Below, piece by piece: positions 16,655-24,064 of a stretch of DNA of 48,557 nt (positions are counted from its first letter, which is position 1; the number at the start of each line of letters is the position of its first letter). Source of the stretch: Glycomyces amatae (GTDB lineage Bacteria; Actinomycetota; Actinomycetes; Mycobacteriales; Micromonosporaceae); NCBI RefSeq assembly GCF_020991375.1, contig NZ_JAJLQZ010000028.1:1-48557 (forward strand). The letters are read 5' to 3'. The position numbers were made by a program, and so were the translations under genes. The notes under the pieces were generated by a model. That model saw nothing but the letters and a program-made list of their open reading frames with translations. It made no database searches and had not been told where the DNA came from.

Positions 16655-18544
16655 TCAGCCGGCGGGCAGCCACACCCGCATGGCGCTGCCGCCGCGGCCG
16701 CCCCAGTCGGCGAAGGGGATGGCGGTGACGGTCAGCCGCTCGGAGGGCGGGGGTTCGTCCCCGTCCCGCGGCGATCGGTACAGGTCTGATGAGGACGGCC
16801 GGACGGCGGCTCGCACGGCGAGCCGGGGCGCCCCGGCGTCCCCGCTCGCCTCGATCGGCGCCCCGGCGTCGACCACCAGGTCGTCCAGCGGCACGTCGCC
16901 GGGCAGGTCGACCTGCTCGACGCAGTACACGACGGGGCCGCGCTCGATCGCGACGCAGCCGCGGAGGGCGTCGGCGCGGTGGTGGGCCCGGGTCCAGCGC
17001 GGGGCGAGGTCGAACGCGAGGGTGCTCTCGGCGGTGAGCCGCAGCCGCAGGTACCCGTCGGCGTCGGGCGCGGCCTCGGCGCCGTCGAGGAGGACGCGGG
17101 GCGACCAGCTCGGGACGCGGACGGCGAGCGGCAGGTCGCCGGAACCGTTGCGGCTCAGGCGGATCTCGCCGTCGGCGGGGTAGGCGGTCGCGACGCGGAG
17201 GGTGCCGCCGCCGAGGTGGGGCGGCACGTCGATCTCGGCGTCGGCGTGGAGGTGCAGGGCGAGCTCGTCGCCGGTGTCCGTCGCGACGTAGGCGCCGAGC
17301 TGGGCGATGAGCCGGGCCAGGTTCGGCGGGCAGCACGCGCACCAGTACCAGGGCCGCCGCTCGCGCGGGGCCTGCTCCTCGGAGAGCCGGTCCGGTCGCA
17401 GCTGGAGCGGGTTGGCGTAGAAGAAGCGGGTGCCGGCGGCGTCCACGGCGGCGGCCACGGCGTTGTGCAGCTCGCGCTCGATGGTCTCGGCGTAGTCGGC
17501 CGCGGAGCGGTCGCCGGCGAGGAGCATCCGCCAGTTCCAGTGCACGTCGGCGATGGTCGCGCAGGTCTCGGCGTAGGCGCGGTCCGAGGGCAGCTCGTAG
17601 TCGGCGCCGAAGGCCTCGTCGCGGTGGCGCGAGCCGAACGCGCCGGTGAGGTACATCTTGCGGCGGTGGGCGCTGTCCCACTGGGCGTGCATCGCCTCCA
17701 GCAGCGTCCGGTCCCCGGTCTCGAGGTAAACGTCCGTCGCGCCCGCGTTGAGGTACAGCTGGCGCACGGCGTGCCCGGCGACGGCGCGCGCCTCGCGGAC
17801 CGGCTCGTGGTCCTGGAAGTAGGAGGCGCCGAGGTGGCCGGCCTTGAGCAGGCCGCGGCCGCGCAGGTCGATCATGCGCGCCGCCAGGTCGAGGTAGCGG
17901 CGCTCGCCGGTGTGCCGGTAGAGCTCGACCAGGGCGGTCTCGACCTCCGGATGGCCGCAGACGCCCTCCTTGCCGCCGGGGCCGAACTCGCGGTCGACGA
18001 GGTCGGCGAAGGCGCGGGCGACGGTGAGCAGGTCGTCCCTGCCGGCCGCGCGGTCGAGGGCGACGGCGGCCTGGATCAGGTGCCCGAGCGCGTACATCTC
18101 GTGCGCCCCTTCGAGGTCGGCGAACCGCTCCTTGGCGGGGTCGGCCTGGACCCAGGTCACCACGTACCCCGAGGGCTCCTGGACGCGGGCGATGAGGCCG
18201 ATCGTCTCGTCGAGCCAGGCGTCCCGGGAGGTGGTGCCGGTGCGGGCGATCTCCCAGGCGACGGCCTCGATGGTCTTGTACACGTCGGTGTCGGCGACGA
18301 ACCCGGGGTAGGGGGCGTCGGACTCGCCGAGCACGCGCCGGAAGTAGTCCAGCGCGGGCCCGAGGCTGGCGATGCAGTGGTCGATGGTGGCGGCGGCGTT
18401 GCGCTCCTGCATCGCGCCGAGCGGTCCGGCCGGGTTCAGGCGCACGGCGCGCACGTCCAGCGGGCGGTGCCGGGCGGCGCCCCCGGGGGCCGCGGGGGTG
18501 CGGCTCGGGGTCGTCGCGGTGGCCGGGACCAGGGGTTCGGGCAC
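16655..18544 (-). CDS. GH127 beta-L-arabinofuranosidase-like glycosidase
   Basis: Glycoside hydrolase family 127 protein of 629 aa. The metal/catalytic cysteine arrangement known from HypBA1 is present: Glu326 and Cys328 in AYAETCATI, and Cys404-Cys405 in WCACCPPN. In HypBA1 one of the paired cysteines is the nucleophile and zinc is held by the others. There is no signal peptide, so it acts in the cytoplasm on imported short arabino-oligosaccharides. The N-terminal about 25 residues are Pro/Ala/Thr-rich. The start is GTG at 18544 with AAGGAG five bases away. It is the first gene of the operon with binding protein, permeases and DUF624. Some GH127 members act on other furanosides, so the sugar is inferred. 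Confidence 0.93.
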   Translation of the reverse strand: MPEPLVPATATTPSRTPAAPGGAARHRPLDVRAVRLNPAGPLGAMQERNAAATIDHCIASLGPALDYFRRVLGESDAPYPGFVADTDVYKTIEAVAWEIARTGTTSRDAWLDETIGLIARVQEPSGYVVTWVQADPAKERFADLEGAHEMYALGHLIQAAVALDRAAGRDDLLTVARAFADLVDREFGPGGKEGVCGHPEVETALVELYRHTGERRYLDLAARMIDLRGRGLLKAGHLGASYFQDHEPVREARAVAGHAVRQLYLNAGATDVYLETGDRTLLEAMHAQWDSAHRRKMYLTGAFGSRHRDEAFGADYELPSDRAYAETCATIADVHWNWRMLLAGDRSAADYAETIERELHNAVAAAVDAAGTRFFYANPLQLRPDRLSEEQAPRERRPWYWCACCPPNLARLIAQLGAYVATDTGDELALHLHADAEIDVPPHLGGGTLRVATAYPADGEIRLSRNGSGDLPLAVRVPSWSPRVLLDGAEAAPDADGYLRLRLTAESTLAFDLAPRWTRAHHRADALRGCVAIERGPVVYCVEQVDLPGDVPLDDLVVDAGAPIEASGDAGAPRLAVRAAVRPSSSDLYRSPRDGDEPPPSERLTVTAIPFADWGGRGGSAMRVWLPAG

Positions 18545-18577
18545 GTCTGCTCCTTCGGGTGTGGCGAGATTTCAATG

Positions 18578-18606
18578 AATATAGACAGCTACTTCAGCGT
18601 TGTCAA
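18578..18606 (-). promoter_or_regulatory. Consensus promoter of the GH127/transport operon
   Basis: On the minus strand TTGACA (18601-18606), exactly 17 bp, TATATT (18578-18583), giving a leader of about 27 nt to the GTG at 18544. This is close to the sigma-70 ideal and unusually AT-rich for the window. The motif TCAATGA occurs twice, at 18572-18578 and 18603-18609, 31 bp apart and each inside a small palindrome (TTCAATGAA, GTCAATGAC). These flank the promoter and are candidate operators for the LacI proteins encoded just upstream. Confidence 0.8.
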
Positions 18607-18701
18607 TGACGAGACACGAATGAATGTGAACGTGAACCTCCGCGACGCGGCGAGCGCCGGTGAGCGCAGGGTGGTTCAGTGGAGGCCGGTGCGGCCGGCG
18701 G

Positions 18702-19709
18702 TCAGCGCGGCACGCCCGAGGAGGCCCGCGGGATCAGGTGCGCGCCGGTGCGGTGCACCCGGGGCGGTCCGGCCTCGCCGCCGAGGCGCTCGACCAGCAT
18801 CCGCACGGCCGCGTCGACCATCGCCTCGTGCTCCGGGCTCACCGTCGTCAGCGGGGGCACGGTGAACTCGGCCTCGTCGGTGTCGTCGAAGCCGGTCAGG
18901 GCGACGTCGTCGGGGACGCGCACGCCGCCGGCGCGCAGGGCCCGCAACGCGCCGACCGCCACCGAGTCGTTGATGCACAGCACGCCGTCGAACTCGGCCC
19001 CCGAGGCGAGCAGGCCGGTCATGGCCTCGAAGCCGGGGGCGCGCCAGTCCCAGTCCGATCCGGCGACCATCAGCGCAGGGTCCGGCTCCAGGCCGTGCTC
19101 GGCGAGCGCCTCGACGAAGCCCTCGAAGCGGCGCCCGTCCGGCCGGCCGCTCGCGGTCGCGTTCCACACCAGGGCGAGCCGCCGCCGGCCGGTGTCCAGC
19201 AGGTGGCGGGTGACGGCGCCGAAGCCCTCGCGCTCCCCCATGACCACGGTGTCCAGCAGCCCGGTCGGCAGGCTGCCGAACTGCACCACGGGCCGGTCGG
19301 GGGCCTTGCCGCCCAGCAGCTCTGCGTTGACGAAGTGCGGGCAGACGATCACCCCGTCGGCGTCGGCGGTCGTCCCCCCGAACACCGCCTCGCGCTCGGA
19401 CGCGGCGTCCGGGGCGATGCGCAGGGTGGTGGTGAGGCCCCGGTCCGCCAGCGCCAGGATCAGCCGCTCGGCGTTCTCGGCGTAGTAGGGCTGGTGGAGG
19501 TTCGGCACGACCACCGCGATGCGCCCGCTGCCGCCCCCGGCCAGCGCCCGGCCCGCGCGGTTCACCCGGTAGCCGACGGCGGCGACCGCCTGCCACACCC
19601 GCTCCTGCGTCGCCTTCGACGCGAGGGGGCGGCCGCGGAGCACGTTCGAGACGGTCTTCGGCGACACCCGCGCCACGGCGGCGACGTCCTCCAGGGTGGG
19701 CCGCCTCAT
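18702..19709 (-). CDS. LacI-family regulator (downstream of the tandem pair)
   Basis: LacI/GalR regulator of 335 aa. The N-terminal helix-turn-helix is PTLEDVAAVARVSPKTVSNVL (residues about 4-24), followed by the hinge and a periplasmic-binding-protein-like ligand domain with the effector-pocket motif INDSVAVGALRAL. ATG at 19709 overlaps the stop of the first LacI gene (ATGA), so both come from one mRNA; the open frame to 20537 is out-of-frame noise. It sits directly upstream of the GH127 operon in the same orientation and most probably represses it in the absence of the sugar. The effector is unknown; arabinose-type sugars are the guess from context. Confidence 0.93.
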   Translation of the reverse strand: MRRPTLEDVAAVARVSPKTVSNVLRGRPLASKATQERVWQAVAAVGYRVNRAGRALAGGGSGRIAVVVPNLHQPYYAENAERLILALADRGLTTTLRIAPDAASEREAVFGGTTADADGVIVCPHFVNAELLGGKAPDRPVVQFGSLPTGLLDTVVMGEREGFGAVTRHLLDTGRRRLALVWNATASGRPDGRRFEGFVEALAEHGLEPDPALMVAGSDWDWRAPGFEAMTGLLASGAEFDGVLCINDSVAVGALRALRAGGVRVPDDVALTGFDDTDEAEFTVPPLTTVSPEHEAMVDAAVRMLVERLGGEAGPPRVHRTGAHLIPRASSGVPR

Positions 19710-20671
19710 CGCACGCCCGCCGCCGAGGTCGACTCCCGCTGCACCAGGGTGACCGGGACGGCCACCGCCGCGGGCTCCCGGTCGCTGCCGGCGAGGCGCG
19801 CGGTCATCAGGTCGACGGCGCCCCGCGCCAAGGAGACCGTGTCGGGATCGATGGTGCTCAGGGACGGCGTGCTGAACCGGCCGTCGTCCAGGTCGCCGTA
19901 GCCGATCACCGCGACCCGGCCGGGCACCTCGACGCCCGCGGCGTGCAGCCCCGCAAGCGCTCCCAAGGCGATCTCGTCGGTGCCGCACACGAGCGCGTCC
20001 ACCCCCGGCCGGTCGACGAGGGCGCGCTGGGCCGCCCGGTACCCGGCGGCGCGGCCGACCTCGCCGGGGTCGACGCGGGCGATCCCGCGGTCCTCCTCCC
20101 CCTCGGCGAGCGGCCCGGGCCCGATCCGCACGGCGTGGTGGCGCCCCATCACCCGCATGTGGCGCAGCGCCAGCGCCACCGCCTGGTCGAGGTCCGCGTG
20201 CACCGCGTCGGCGCCGCCGGCCGCCGGGGGCCGCCGCGTGACGTCGACGCGGACCACCGGCCCGTCGGCGGCGGCGATCGCCGCGGCGGGGAGCGCGGGC
20301 GCGTCCACCGCCAGGAGGGCGTCGAAGGCGTGCCCGCGCTGCGCCATCACCGAGGCGAGGCGCGCGGGGTCGTCGTGCGTCGGCTCCACCGCGGCGTGCA
20401 GGCCGTGCCGGTCCAGCTCCATCACCAGCCGCTCCACGACGGCGGCGAGGAGGGGGCGGCGCAGTTCGGCGACGGCGATGCCGACCACCCCGGTGCGGCC
20501 GGTGCGCAGGGTCCGGGCCGAGGCGTTCGGCGTCCACCCCAGGTCGGCGATCGCCGCGCGCACCTGGGCCCGCGTCTCGGGTCGGATGTGCGGCTCCTCG
20601 TTGACCACGCGGGAGACCGTCTTGACCGAGACCCCGGCACGCTCGGCGACCTCCCGCATCGTCACACGCAT
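19706..20671 (-). CDS. LacI-family regulator (upstream of the tandem pair)
   Basis: Second LacI/GalR protein of 321 aa, with helix-turn-helix MREVAERAGVSVKTVSRVV and hinge RTLRTGRTGVVGIAV, and ligand-domain signature CGTDEIALGALAGLHAAGV. It differs clearly from the downstream regulator, so the pair is not a recent duplication. The start is ATG at 20671, with an in-frame ATG at 20659 as alternative. A TAGTCT -10 box seven bases upstream suggests a leaderless message. Two coupled LacI regulators for one operon is unusual; they may bind different operators, form heteromers, or one may control genes elsewhere. Confidence 0.92.
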   Translation of the reverse strand: MRVTMREVAERAGVSVKTVSRVVNEEPHIRPETRAQVRAAIADLGWTPNASARTLRTGRTGVVGIAVAELRRPLLAAVVERLVMELDRHGLHAAVEPTHDDPARLASVMAQRGHAFDALLAVDAPALPAAAIAAADGPVVRVDVTRRPPAAGGADAVHADLDQAVALALRHMRVMGRHHAVRIGPGPLAEGEEDRGIARVDPGEVGRAAGYRAAQRALVDRPGVDALVCGTDEIALGALAGLHAAGVEVPGRVAVIGYGDLDDGRFSTPSLSTIDPDTVSLARGAVDLMTARLAGSDREPAAVAVPVTLVQRESTSAAGVR

Positions 20672-20678
20672 GCGGACC

Positions 20679-20684
20679 AGACTA
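20679..20684 (-). promoter_or_regulatory. -10 box of the lacI pair, probably leaderless
   Basis: TAGTCT on the minus strand, seven bases before the ATG at 20671. There is no Shine-Dalgarno, which fits a leaderless start. No clear -35 is seen. Confidence 0.4.
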
Positions 20685-20725
20685 GCCCGGCCCGCCGCGG
20701 GGGCCCTGACACCGACACCGGCGGC

Positions 20726-21262
20726 TCAGCCCAGGGCCGCCGAGACGACCGCGGTGTCCCCGTTCAGCTCCAGCAGGTGGACCACGATCCCGCCGGCCTC
20801 GGGGGCCGGCGGCTCCGCCCCCGCCTCGGCGCACGAGAGGCCCCCGCCGCCGTCGGCGCGGATCGTCAAGGTGCAGCCGGGCTCGTAGAGCAGGCCGCCA
20901 CCGCCGCCCATGCCGTTCGGGTCGGTCAGGTCCACGTCGACGCCGTCGTCGCCGACGGCGGCCGCCACCGTCCACTCCCCATCGGACCCGGTCAAGGGGA
21001 ACTCGACCGAGCCGGAGAAGGACACGTCGCATTCGCCGTCGCCGCAGGACTCGTAGTCGGCGGGGTCCGCGCTCGGCGCCTCCGAGGCCTCCTCGGTGGG
21101 CGAAGGCGGAGCGGAGGAGGCGTCGGCGGTCGGCGAGGGGGAGGCGGACGCCGAGTCGTCGGCGTCCGGCTCCGCCTCGGCGCCGCATCCGGCCAGGGCC
21201 AAGACCAGGAGGAGCGCACCGGTCGCCATGCGCCGCTTGGGGAAAGCCTGCGAAATCGTCAT
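20726..21262 (-). CDS. Small secreted lipoprotein
   Basis: Lipoprotein of 178 aa. The lipobox LALAGC makes Cys26 the acylated residue. A 45-residue Ser/Pro/Ala/Glu/Asp-rich low-complexity linker follows, then a compact beta-rich domain containing cysteines at CGDGECDVSFSG, GCTLTI and LSCAEAG, consistent with two disulfides. No enzymatic motif is seen. It belongs to the many actinobacterial lipoproteins of linker-plus-small-beta-domain design, function unknown. ATG at 21262; a second in-frame ATG at codon 12 would still leave a working signal peptide. A good promoter lies 110 bp upstream (21374-21402), implying a long leader. Confidence 0.7.
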   Translation of the reverse strand: MTISQAFPKRRMATGALLLVLALAGCGAEAEPDADDSASASPSPTADASSAPPSPTEEASEAPSADPADYESCGDGECDVSFSGSVEFPLTGSDGEWTVAAAVGDDGVDVDLTDPNGMGGGGGLLYEPGCTLTIRADGGGGLSCAEAGAEPPAPEAGGIVVHLLELNGDTAVVSAALG

Positions 21263-21373
21263 GCGCCGATTCTAGGCGGCCGCCCGGACACCGCTCCTGG
21301 CAGCGGGCGGGGCTCGGCCTGAAGGTCATGTTCTGCTCGACCCGGATCAGGCTTCTCAACCCGCAGACGCCCC

Positions 21374-21402
21374 CATTTATCACAAGTGACGAACAGTGTC
21401 AA
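21374..21402 (-). promoter_or_regulatory. Promoter directed at the lipoprotein gene
   Basis: On the minus strand TTGACA (21397-21402), 17 bp, TAAATG (21374-21379). It would give a leader of about 105 nt before the ATG at 21262. The surrounding 60 bp are markedly AT-richer than the flanking genes. Confidence 0.5.
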
Positions 21403-21418
21403 GGTCTTCTTGCCTGAA

Positions 21419-21473
21419 GAATTCAGCCGCACGTGGCGATGATCAAAGTGCCAGGCATCCACGGGCTGAATTC
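21419..21473 (+). repeat. Long inverted repeat upstream of the RelA/SpoT-like gene
   Basis: Arms GAATTCAGCC (21419-21428) and GGCTGAATTC (21464-21473) match perfectly, and just inside them CGTGG (21432-21436) pairs with CCACG (21459-21463), giving 15 bp in two blocks separated by a 3-nt bulge, with a 22-nt loop. It is 44 bp before the start codon, so it is either an operator pair or a structure in the mRNA leader. It could also end a transcript coming from the left. Confidence 0.6.
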
Positions 21474-21484
21474 CTAGGTTCTTC

Positions 21485-21511
21485 GGCCCTCCTTCCGAAC
21501 GGCAGGAGGCC
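21485..21511 (+). promoter_or_regulatory. Hairpin hiding the Shine-Dalgarno of the next gene
   Basis: The Shine-Dalgarno AGGAGG (21504-21509) is exactly complementary to CCTCCT (21488-21493), and GGC/GCC extend the stem on the outside with one bulged base; the loop is 10 nt. A competing small stem TTCGG (21482-21486) / CCGAA (21495-21499) uses overlapping bases, so the two folds exclude each other. This has the form of a translational switch for the gene at 21518. Confidence 0.5.
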
Positions 21512-21517
21512 GCCACG

Positions 21518-22195
21518 ATGTCTCATACCAGCAAGAAGAATGCATCTACCGGCCCTGAACCGTCCAAGGGCCGTGAGGCTTTCGAGTCCGCATGGACGAG
21601 CCGACATGATCAAGCGAGGATTTTGAGCTTTGACGCGAATCGTGCCGCCGACCGGTTCCTGCGGAGAACGGCTCGCAATGAACCGCAAATCACTCGCGCC
21701 GTCAAAGCGGTCGCACTCCGAGTCGACGCCGCACTGACCGGGCTGGAGTTCCGCCTCAAAGAGGAGGAGGCGTTCAAGTCCAAGCTCGCCGACCGGCTCG
21801 ACGCGTTCGACGGCGACATCGACGACACGCTCGCAGATATGCGGGACGCACTGCGGTACACCTTCATATGGCCGGCCTGCCGGTATACCGCAGGTGTCGA
21901 GCGGTCCAAGGCGACGATGCGGGGAGCGGACTACGACCTTGCCAGGTGGCGTGTCGCCTGGACGGGGCCGGGATATCGGGGCGTCAACTCGTTCTGGCAC
22001 GACCGAGGCCTCGGACAGGCCTTCGAAGTGCAGTTCCATACGCCGGAGAGCTTCTCGGCGAAGATGCGGACGCATCCGATCTACGAACGGCTGCGGCTGC
22101 TCCCGCAAGGAGACCCGCGGCGGACCCGGCTCGACCGGGAACAGGAACGGATCTTCCGCCGCGTGCCGCGGCCGTCGGGGGCCGAATGCCTTTAA
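21518..22195 (+). CDS. RelA/SpoT-fold domain protein (candidate alarmone synthetase or toxin)
   Basis: Protein of 225 aa. An N-terminal helical part with alternating charge leads into a segment that resembles the RelA/SpoT nucleotidyl-pyrophosphotransferase fold: DMRDALRYTFIW (about residues 107-118), a Gly-Tyr-x-Gly-Val-Asn loop (GYRGVNSFW), then FEVQFHTPESFSAKMRTHPIYE. In synthetases an Asp at the first site and the Glu of the second (here FEVQ) bind metal and catalyse. It has no hydrolase domain, no TGS domain and no signal peptide, like small alarmone synthetases, though it is divergent and could have another activity. Lower GC than its neighbours. A small gene follows 12 bp later, so a toxin-antidote pair is plausible. 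Fold call moderate, function speculative. Confidence 0.6.
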   Translation: MSHTSKKNASTGPEPSKGREAFESAWTSRHDQARILSFDANRAADRFLRRTARNEPQITRAVKAVALRVDAALTGLEFRLKEEEAFKSKLADRLDAFDGDIDDTLADMRDALRYTFIWPACRYTAGVERSKATMRGADYDLARWRVAWTGPGYRGVNSFWHDRGLGQAFEVQFHTPESFSAKMRTHPIYERLRLLPQGDPRRTRLDREQERIFRRVPRPSGAECL

Positions 22196-22198
22196 GAT
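22193..22198 (+). promoter_or_regulatory. -10 box of the small partner gene, overlapping a stop codon
   Basis: TAAGAT contains the TAA stop of the previous gene and lies 9 nt before the ATG at 22208, which has no Shine-Dalgarno. This suggests an internal, leaderless transcript for the small gene, independent of the structured leader upstream. Confidence 0.4.
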
Positions 22199-22207
22199 CA
22201 AATCGCT

Positions 22208-22480
22208 ATGAGGGCGCCGCAGTATTTCTTCATCGTCAACGACTCCGAGTCGGATCGTAGGCCCAGAGGAGTGCTCCGGCGCCTTGAACTAGGCGGCACC
22301 GTCCTCGATGAACAGTACGATTTTCAACGCGGTAACTGGTACATGACCGATTTCTGGGTCCGGCACCGGATCGGCCGCAATGACCAGGACGGCATCGAAG
22401 CCACCGAGCAGGAGGCCGCGGATCTCATCGCGGTCGTCACCCGCAGGCGCGAGAAGAACCGAGGCGATGACGACGCATAG
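22208..22480 (+). CDS. Small hypothetical protein, partner of the RelA/SpoT-like gene
   Basis: Protein of 90 aa beginning MRAPQYFFIVNDSE, with a central aromatic-rich part (DEQYDFQRGNWYMTDFW) and a C-terminal stretch IEATEQEAADLIAVVTRRREK; the last residues are Asp-rich. The layout resembles small single-domain proteins frequent in streptomycetes and relatives, often found beside other small hypothetical genes; no function is known to me. There is no membrane segment or signal. It starts 12 bp after its neighbour without a Shine-Dalgarno and probably has its own leaderless promoter. Separate expression of a small gene behind a putative toxin is the pattern of an antitoxin, but this is inference only. 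Confidence 0.65.
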   Translation: MRAPQYFFIVNDSESDRRPRGVLRRLELGGTVLDEQYDFQRGNWYMTDFWVRHRIGRNDQDGIEATEQEAADLIAVVTRRREKNRGDDDA

Positions 22481-22492
22481 CGGTTGCAACCG
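22481..22492. repeat. 12-bp palindrome CGGTTGCAACCG, first copy
   Basis: Perfect palindrome directly after the stop codon at 22478-22480. Its 10-bp core GGTTGCAACC recurs at 25337-25346, before jetA, and a half-site GGTTGCA is at 22688-22694. Likely a binding site rather than a terminator, because the arms have no loop. Confidence 0.5.
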
Positions 22493-22828
22493 ATCCTGCT
22501 CGCTGAGCGTGTGCCTGTTGTAGGTCGCCGGCGGATTCCACCGCGATACGGTGCTCCCTCGAAAAATTCCGCTCCGCTGATGTCGGGGCGCGCATGCCCA
22601 CAAGCCTCCTCGCCAGTGGTCAAGGCTATGTGGGATTTCAACACTCGGAGCGGTCCGGACATCTGACAAGCCGGCCAGCCGTTGTCGGGTTGCATGAGGT
22701 GCCGCTCGACGGCGCGCCACCGATGACAAACGCGACCGCCTCGACGAGTCGGCATGCCCGGTGACCGTGAATCGGCTCCGAAAACGACATCCCATCATGC
22801 CGATCCGACCTCGATCGAAGGAACCCCC
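22493..22828. other. Gene-poor stretch upstream of the sensor kinase operon
   Basis: About 335 bp without a gene I can support. It should hold the promoter of the kinase operon, but no good -35/-10 pair is visible. It contains the GGTTGCA half-site at 22688. Base composition is clearly lower in GC than the window average. On the minus strand a frame stays open from 22755 to 22324 (143 codons) across it; the product matches nothing I recognise and overlaps the small gene, so it is not annotated. Confidence 0.4.
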
Positions 22829-24064
22829 TTGTCCTCAGCACCGGCGGCCGTCCCCGTCGCCTCATCCGGCCGCGCGCAAGGGCGCCAAGGCAGCCTGGAG
22901 CAGCAGTCGATCAGATGGCTGGTCAGCAGACTGGAAGGCGTCGCGCTGTTCGTGCAGAGCGCCTGGATCATCATCACCATCTCCACCGACAACCTCGAGA
23001 CCGGCGGCAAGGTCTTCTTGTCGATCGTCGCGGCGTCGCATCTGGCGGCCGCCCTACTGGCGGCGACGCGAAGGGATGGCGGCCCTTCCGCGCGCGGGGG
23101 TCCGTGGTTGGTGGCATGGATCGGCGCGGCGCTGCTCACGCCGCTGGTGATGGCCACCTTGATCCCCTACGGCCAATACGGGGCGACGACCGCCTGCACC
23201 CAACTGTGCGGCTACCCAGTCCCCGTCATCGTGATGCTCGCGTTCTATCCCTGGATTCAAGCGGGATCGCCGCTCCTGGGACGTTGGGTGACCGGGTTCA
23301 TCCTCGCCGGCATCGTCTTCATCCCGCTGGGAGTCATCGTCATCACCCACGAGCAGATGGCGGCGACGAACTGGTGGAGCTGGTTCAACACGATACTGAG
23401 TTATGCGGGGGCTTTCGGGCTCGGCATCGCGATCGCGATCATCTGCCGTCGCGCCGTACAGCAGGTAGGGGCTTCCTATCAACGCGCTTTCAGCAACTAC
23501 GCGGATGTCATCCACAGTGATGTGGGATCCGCCCTCAGCGCTCTGTACCTACAGGGCGGCAACTGGTCGATCGAGTCCGTACGCGAGACCCTTCACGATC
23601 TGGATTACAACGTCCGCAGCAAGCAGCGAAGATTCGAACGTTCGCTGAACGAGTCGGTGTACCTGGCCGACCTGGTCCAGCAGGTGTACCTCTCCCACAG
23701 CCGCTGGATCAAGGGCTTGGCGCTGCCGCAGGTCGGCGACTGGTCGGTGCCCGGTCATATCGCACTCGACATCGAGCTGACACTCGCGAGCTTTTTGAAG
23801 AACGTCCTTAAACACGCTTCCGGATCGAAGGCCCGCATCACCTGCGCCTTCAACGAGGGAGAACTCCGCATCGGAGTGGAGGACCAAGGAGCAGGTTTCG
23901 ATCCGGCCGTGTTCGACGTGCCCGACAACGACCTGCACAAGCGGCGCCAGGCGGCACGCGAGCTCGGCGGTGACGTCGAGGTCGGCTTCACCGATGGCCG
24001 CACCCACATCGAATTGGTCCTTCCCTTGCAGCAGGACGCGAACGGCGAGGAGAAACGGTCATGA
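22829..24064 (+). CDS. Atypical membrane sensor histidine kinase
   Basis: Kinase-like membrane protein of about 411 aa. The start chosen is TTG at 22829 because AAGGA lies six bases upstream; the in-frame ATG at 22754 has no such site. About six hydrophobic segments fill the first 200 residues, including a short external Cys pair (TACTQLCGY). A helical region with YADVIHSDVGSALSAL offers a candidate phospho-acceptor His in place of a standard HisKA box. The C-terminal HATPase fold shows an N-box (ASFLKNVLKHASG) and G1 box (VEDQGAGFDP). It overlaps the response-regulator gene by 4 bp. The extracellular region is minimal, so the signal may come through the membrane or from the small anchored protein of this operon. 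Confidence 0.8.
   Translation: MSSAPAAVPVASSGRAQGRQGSLEQQSIRWLVSRLEGVALFVQSAWIIITISTDNLETGGKVFLSIVAASHLAAALLAATRRDGGPSARGGPWLVAWIGAALLTPLVMATLIPYGQYGATTACTQLCGYPVPVIVMLAFYPWIQAGSPLLGRWVTGFILAGIVFIPLGVIVITHEQMAATNWWSWFNTILSYAGAFGLGIAIAIICRRAVQQVGASYQRAFSNYADVIHSDVGSALSALYLQGGNWSIESVRETLHDLDYNVRSKQRRFERSLNESVYLADLVQQVYLSHSRWIKGLALPQVGDWSVPGHIALDIELTLASFLKNVLKHASGSKARITCAFNEGELRIGVEDQGAGFDPAVFDVPDNDLHKRRQAARELGGDVEVGFTDGRTHIELVLPLQQDANGEEKRS

Noticed and set aside
21259..21516. 85-codon minus-strand frame between the lipoprotein and the RelA/SpoT-like gene
   Set aside because: It covers a promoter and the inverted repeat, has no ribosome-binding site, and its product resembles nothing known to me.
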